From Serratia surfactantfaciens (GTDB lineage Bacteria; Pseudomonadota; Gammaproteobacteria; Enterobacterales; Enterobacteriaceae): a stretch of DNA of 64,000 nucleotides. The notes beneath the pieces were generated by a model. That model was not told the DNA's origin. It saw only the letters and a list, made by a program, of their open reading frames with translations, and searched no databases. The position numbers and the translations under genes are program-made. The DNA lies in assembly GCF_001642805.2 (NCBI RefSeq), contig NZ_CP016948.1:1798001-1862000 (forward strand). The letters are read 5' to 3'. This document shows positions 62,924-64,000 of this stretch, piece by piece; the stretch's first letter is position 1; each line of letters starts with the position of its first letter.

Positions 62924-63943
62924 TTATCCATTGGTCGCTGAATTCATCGCCCTGACTTTGGAGGGCGGCATACCAAACCAGCGTCTGGATGAAACCGTAA
63001 GGACCGATTGATCGGCAAAACCGAGCAAAGGTGCCAACTGTGACAGCGGCATACGGGTTTGCGTGAGAAAACGAAATGCGATTTCCTGGCGGACTTCATC
63101 ACGGATCAGGTCAAAAGTCGCGTTTTCTTCGGCCAATTTTCGTTGCATTGTCCGTGGGTGTAAAAACAGCAACTCCGCAATTGAAGACTTGCTTCCACCG
63201 GATGTTCCTATCGTGCAATGCAGGGCTCGACGGACACGACTCACCATCGATAATTCCGGGTTGCCGTAGTGCATCTGTAGATATTCCAGGGCAATGCGTT
63301 TCAATGCCGGGTTAATATTATCGATTTTGCTGCTCAAGGTTTTCGGCGATACGTGTAGCCCAATGTATTCGTGCTCAGGATAAATGACCGCTCGGCCAAA
63401 AAAACGCTGATAGGCGCCGTAATCCGGTTTCCCTTCATAAGGGAAGGTTATCGCCAGTAACTGATAATTTTCTTTGGCAAAAGACTTGAGCATATGGTGC
63501 ATTCTGCCCAGACATTGGTCGATAGTTTGCCGAAACATAGGTGCATTAGGCACGCCGATCTCAATACGCACTTCAACAGAATCGGGAATGAGTGGGCTTG
63601 GTTCAACCAGGCCAAGATGAATCGCGGTGCTATGCACATACATATATTGTGAAGACGTATACATTGCTTCATATACATTTGCTGAATGGCGTATAGCCAG
63701 AGCAAGAGGACCAACAATATCAATATCTTGCTGTGCGGCGAGCCTCAGGCCAAGATCAAAATGCTGTGAGGCAGATGCGCTATCTTCCATGAGTTGCATC
63801 ACGGGAATCAACGGCACCAGCGCGTCATCGACTTCGCCTAAATCCTCGGGTAAACCATGTTTGTAAAGCAGTGGCAATGGGTCGACGCCAAGGTCTTTCA
63901 TGAGGCTGGAATAACCTTTCATGCCGGTAGAACGTACCATCAT
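62924..63943 (-). CDS. AraC-type regulator with arabinose-binding-like N-terminal domain (OruR-like)
   Basis: 339-residue regulator. The large N-terminal domain has the features of the OruR/ArgR-type family (LDLGLRLAAQQDIDIVGPLALAIRHS-like text at 63-85). The C-terminal HTH reads AELLFLHPRTMQRKLAEENATF and LAPLLGFADQSVLTVSSRRWFGM. The second HTH block is unusual, with LTVSS where most members have F-x-R-A-F. GAGG precedes adjacent ATGs. It is first in a two-gene unit with the Rob-type gene. Its target lies outside the window or is not recognisable. Confidence 0.85.
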   Translation of the reverse strand: MMVRSTGMKGYSSLMKDLGVDPLPLLYKHGLPEDLGEVDDALVPLIPVMQLMEDSASASQHFDLGLRLAAQQDIDIVGPLALAIRHSANVYEAMYTSSQYMYVHSTAIHLGLVEPSPLIPDSVEVRIEIGVPNAPMFRQTIDQCLGRMHHMLKSFAKENYQLLAITFPYEGKPDYGAYQRFFGRAVIYPEHEYIGLHVSPKTLSSKIDNINPALKRIALEYLQMHYGNPELSMVSRVRRALHCTIGTSGGSKSSIAELLFLHPRTMQRKLAEENATFDLIRDEVRQEIAFRFLTQTRMPLSQLAPLLGFADQSVLTVSSRRWFGMPPSKVRAMNSATNG

Positions 63944-64000
63944 CTTTGCACCTCAGCGTACGGTAAGAGTGACGTCATTATTTCTTGATTTCACAAAATC

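Overview
The window looks like chromosomal DNA of an enteric bacterium of the genus Serratia, most likely S. marcescens or a close relative. The base composition is GC-rich. Several proteins (OsmB, AcrZ, YqhA, AdhP, AldB) read as close homologues of Escherichia coli proteins. The 1045-residue serine protease autotransporter at 26-29 kb matches, in length and catalytic positions, the extracellular serine protease (SSP) described in S. marcescens. I see no rRNA, tRNA, CRISPR array, insertion sequence or prophage.

Layout: 0-2.2 kb holds osmB (cut by the edge), a DUF427 gene, an Rrf2 regulator, the small efflux-pump protein gene acrZ behind a strong CRP site, and a decayed LysR gene. From 2.2 to 9.9 kb are a beta-lactamase-fold hydrolase with an MFS pump, an arylformamidase-like esterase, a DeoR regulator with a sugar oxidoreductase, a drug-efflux MFS gene with a hairpin over its ribosome binding site, and two small enzymes. 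From 10 to 13.5 kb are a ribbon-helix-helix protein, a spermidine-synthase-like protein, a FabZ paralogue, YqhA, a CPBP protease and a SelT/W/H-like protein. From 13.5 to 17.2 kb is a sulfide-detoxification cluster (SQR, TauE-type exporter, Blh). From 17.2 to 22 kb is an ethanol/acetaldehyde module: adhP and aldB converge on one terminator, and a sigma-54 activator lies divergent to a sigma-54 promoter of aldB.

From 22 to 29 kb are an orphan solute-binding protein, a PAS-GGDEF-EAL protein and the SSP protease with a long structured leader. From 29.2 to 36 kb is the complete pqqABCDEF operon with an M19 dipeptidase upstream. An AT-rich patch near 36.2 kb carries a lone SLATT-type two-TM protein. 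From 36.7 to 40.7 kb are a LysR regulator and dat-ddc, which make 1,3-diaminopropane. From 41.1 to 45.6 kb are an Old Yellow Enzyme divergent from its MerR regulator across a 19-bp-spacer promoter, and an operon of alternative enolase, universal stress protein and manganese pyrophosphatase.

The right part (45.8-64 kb) is rich in regulators: a GAF-PAS-GGDEF protein, four AraC-type regulators, a LysR/MFS pair, a heme-oxygenase-fold protein of unknown role, a ClsC-like phospholipase D enzyme, a zinc alcohol dehydrogenase, and a LacI-controlled sugar module (periplasmic binding protein, Gfo/Idh/MocA dehydrogenase, isomerase/epimerase) for which four copies of one operator can be read.
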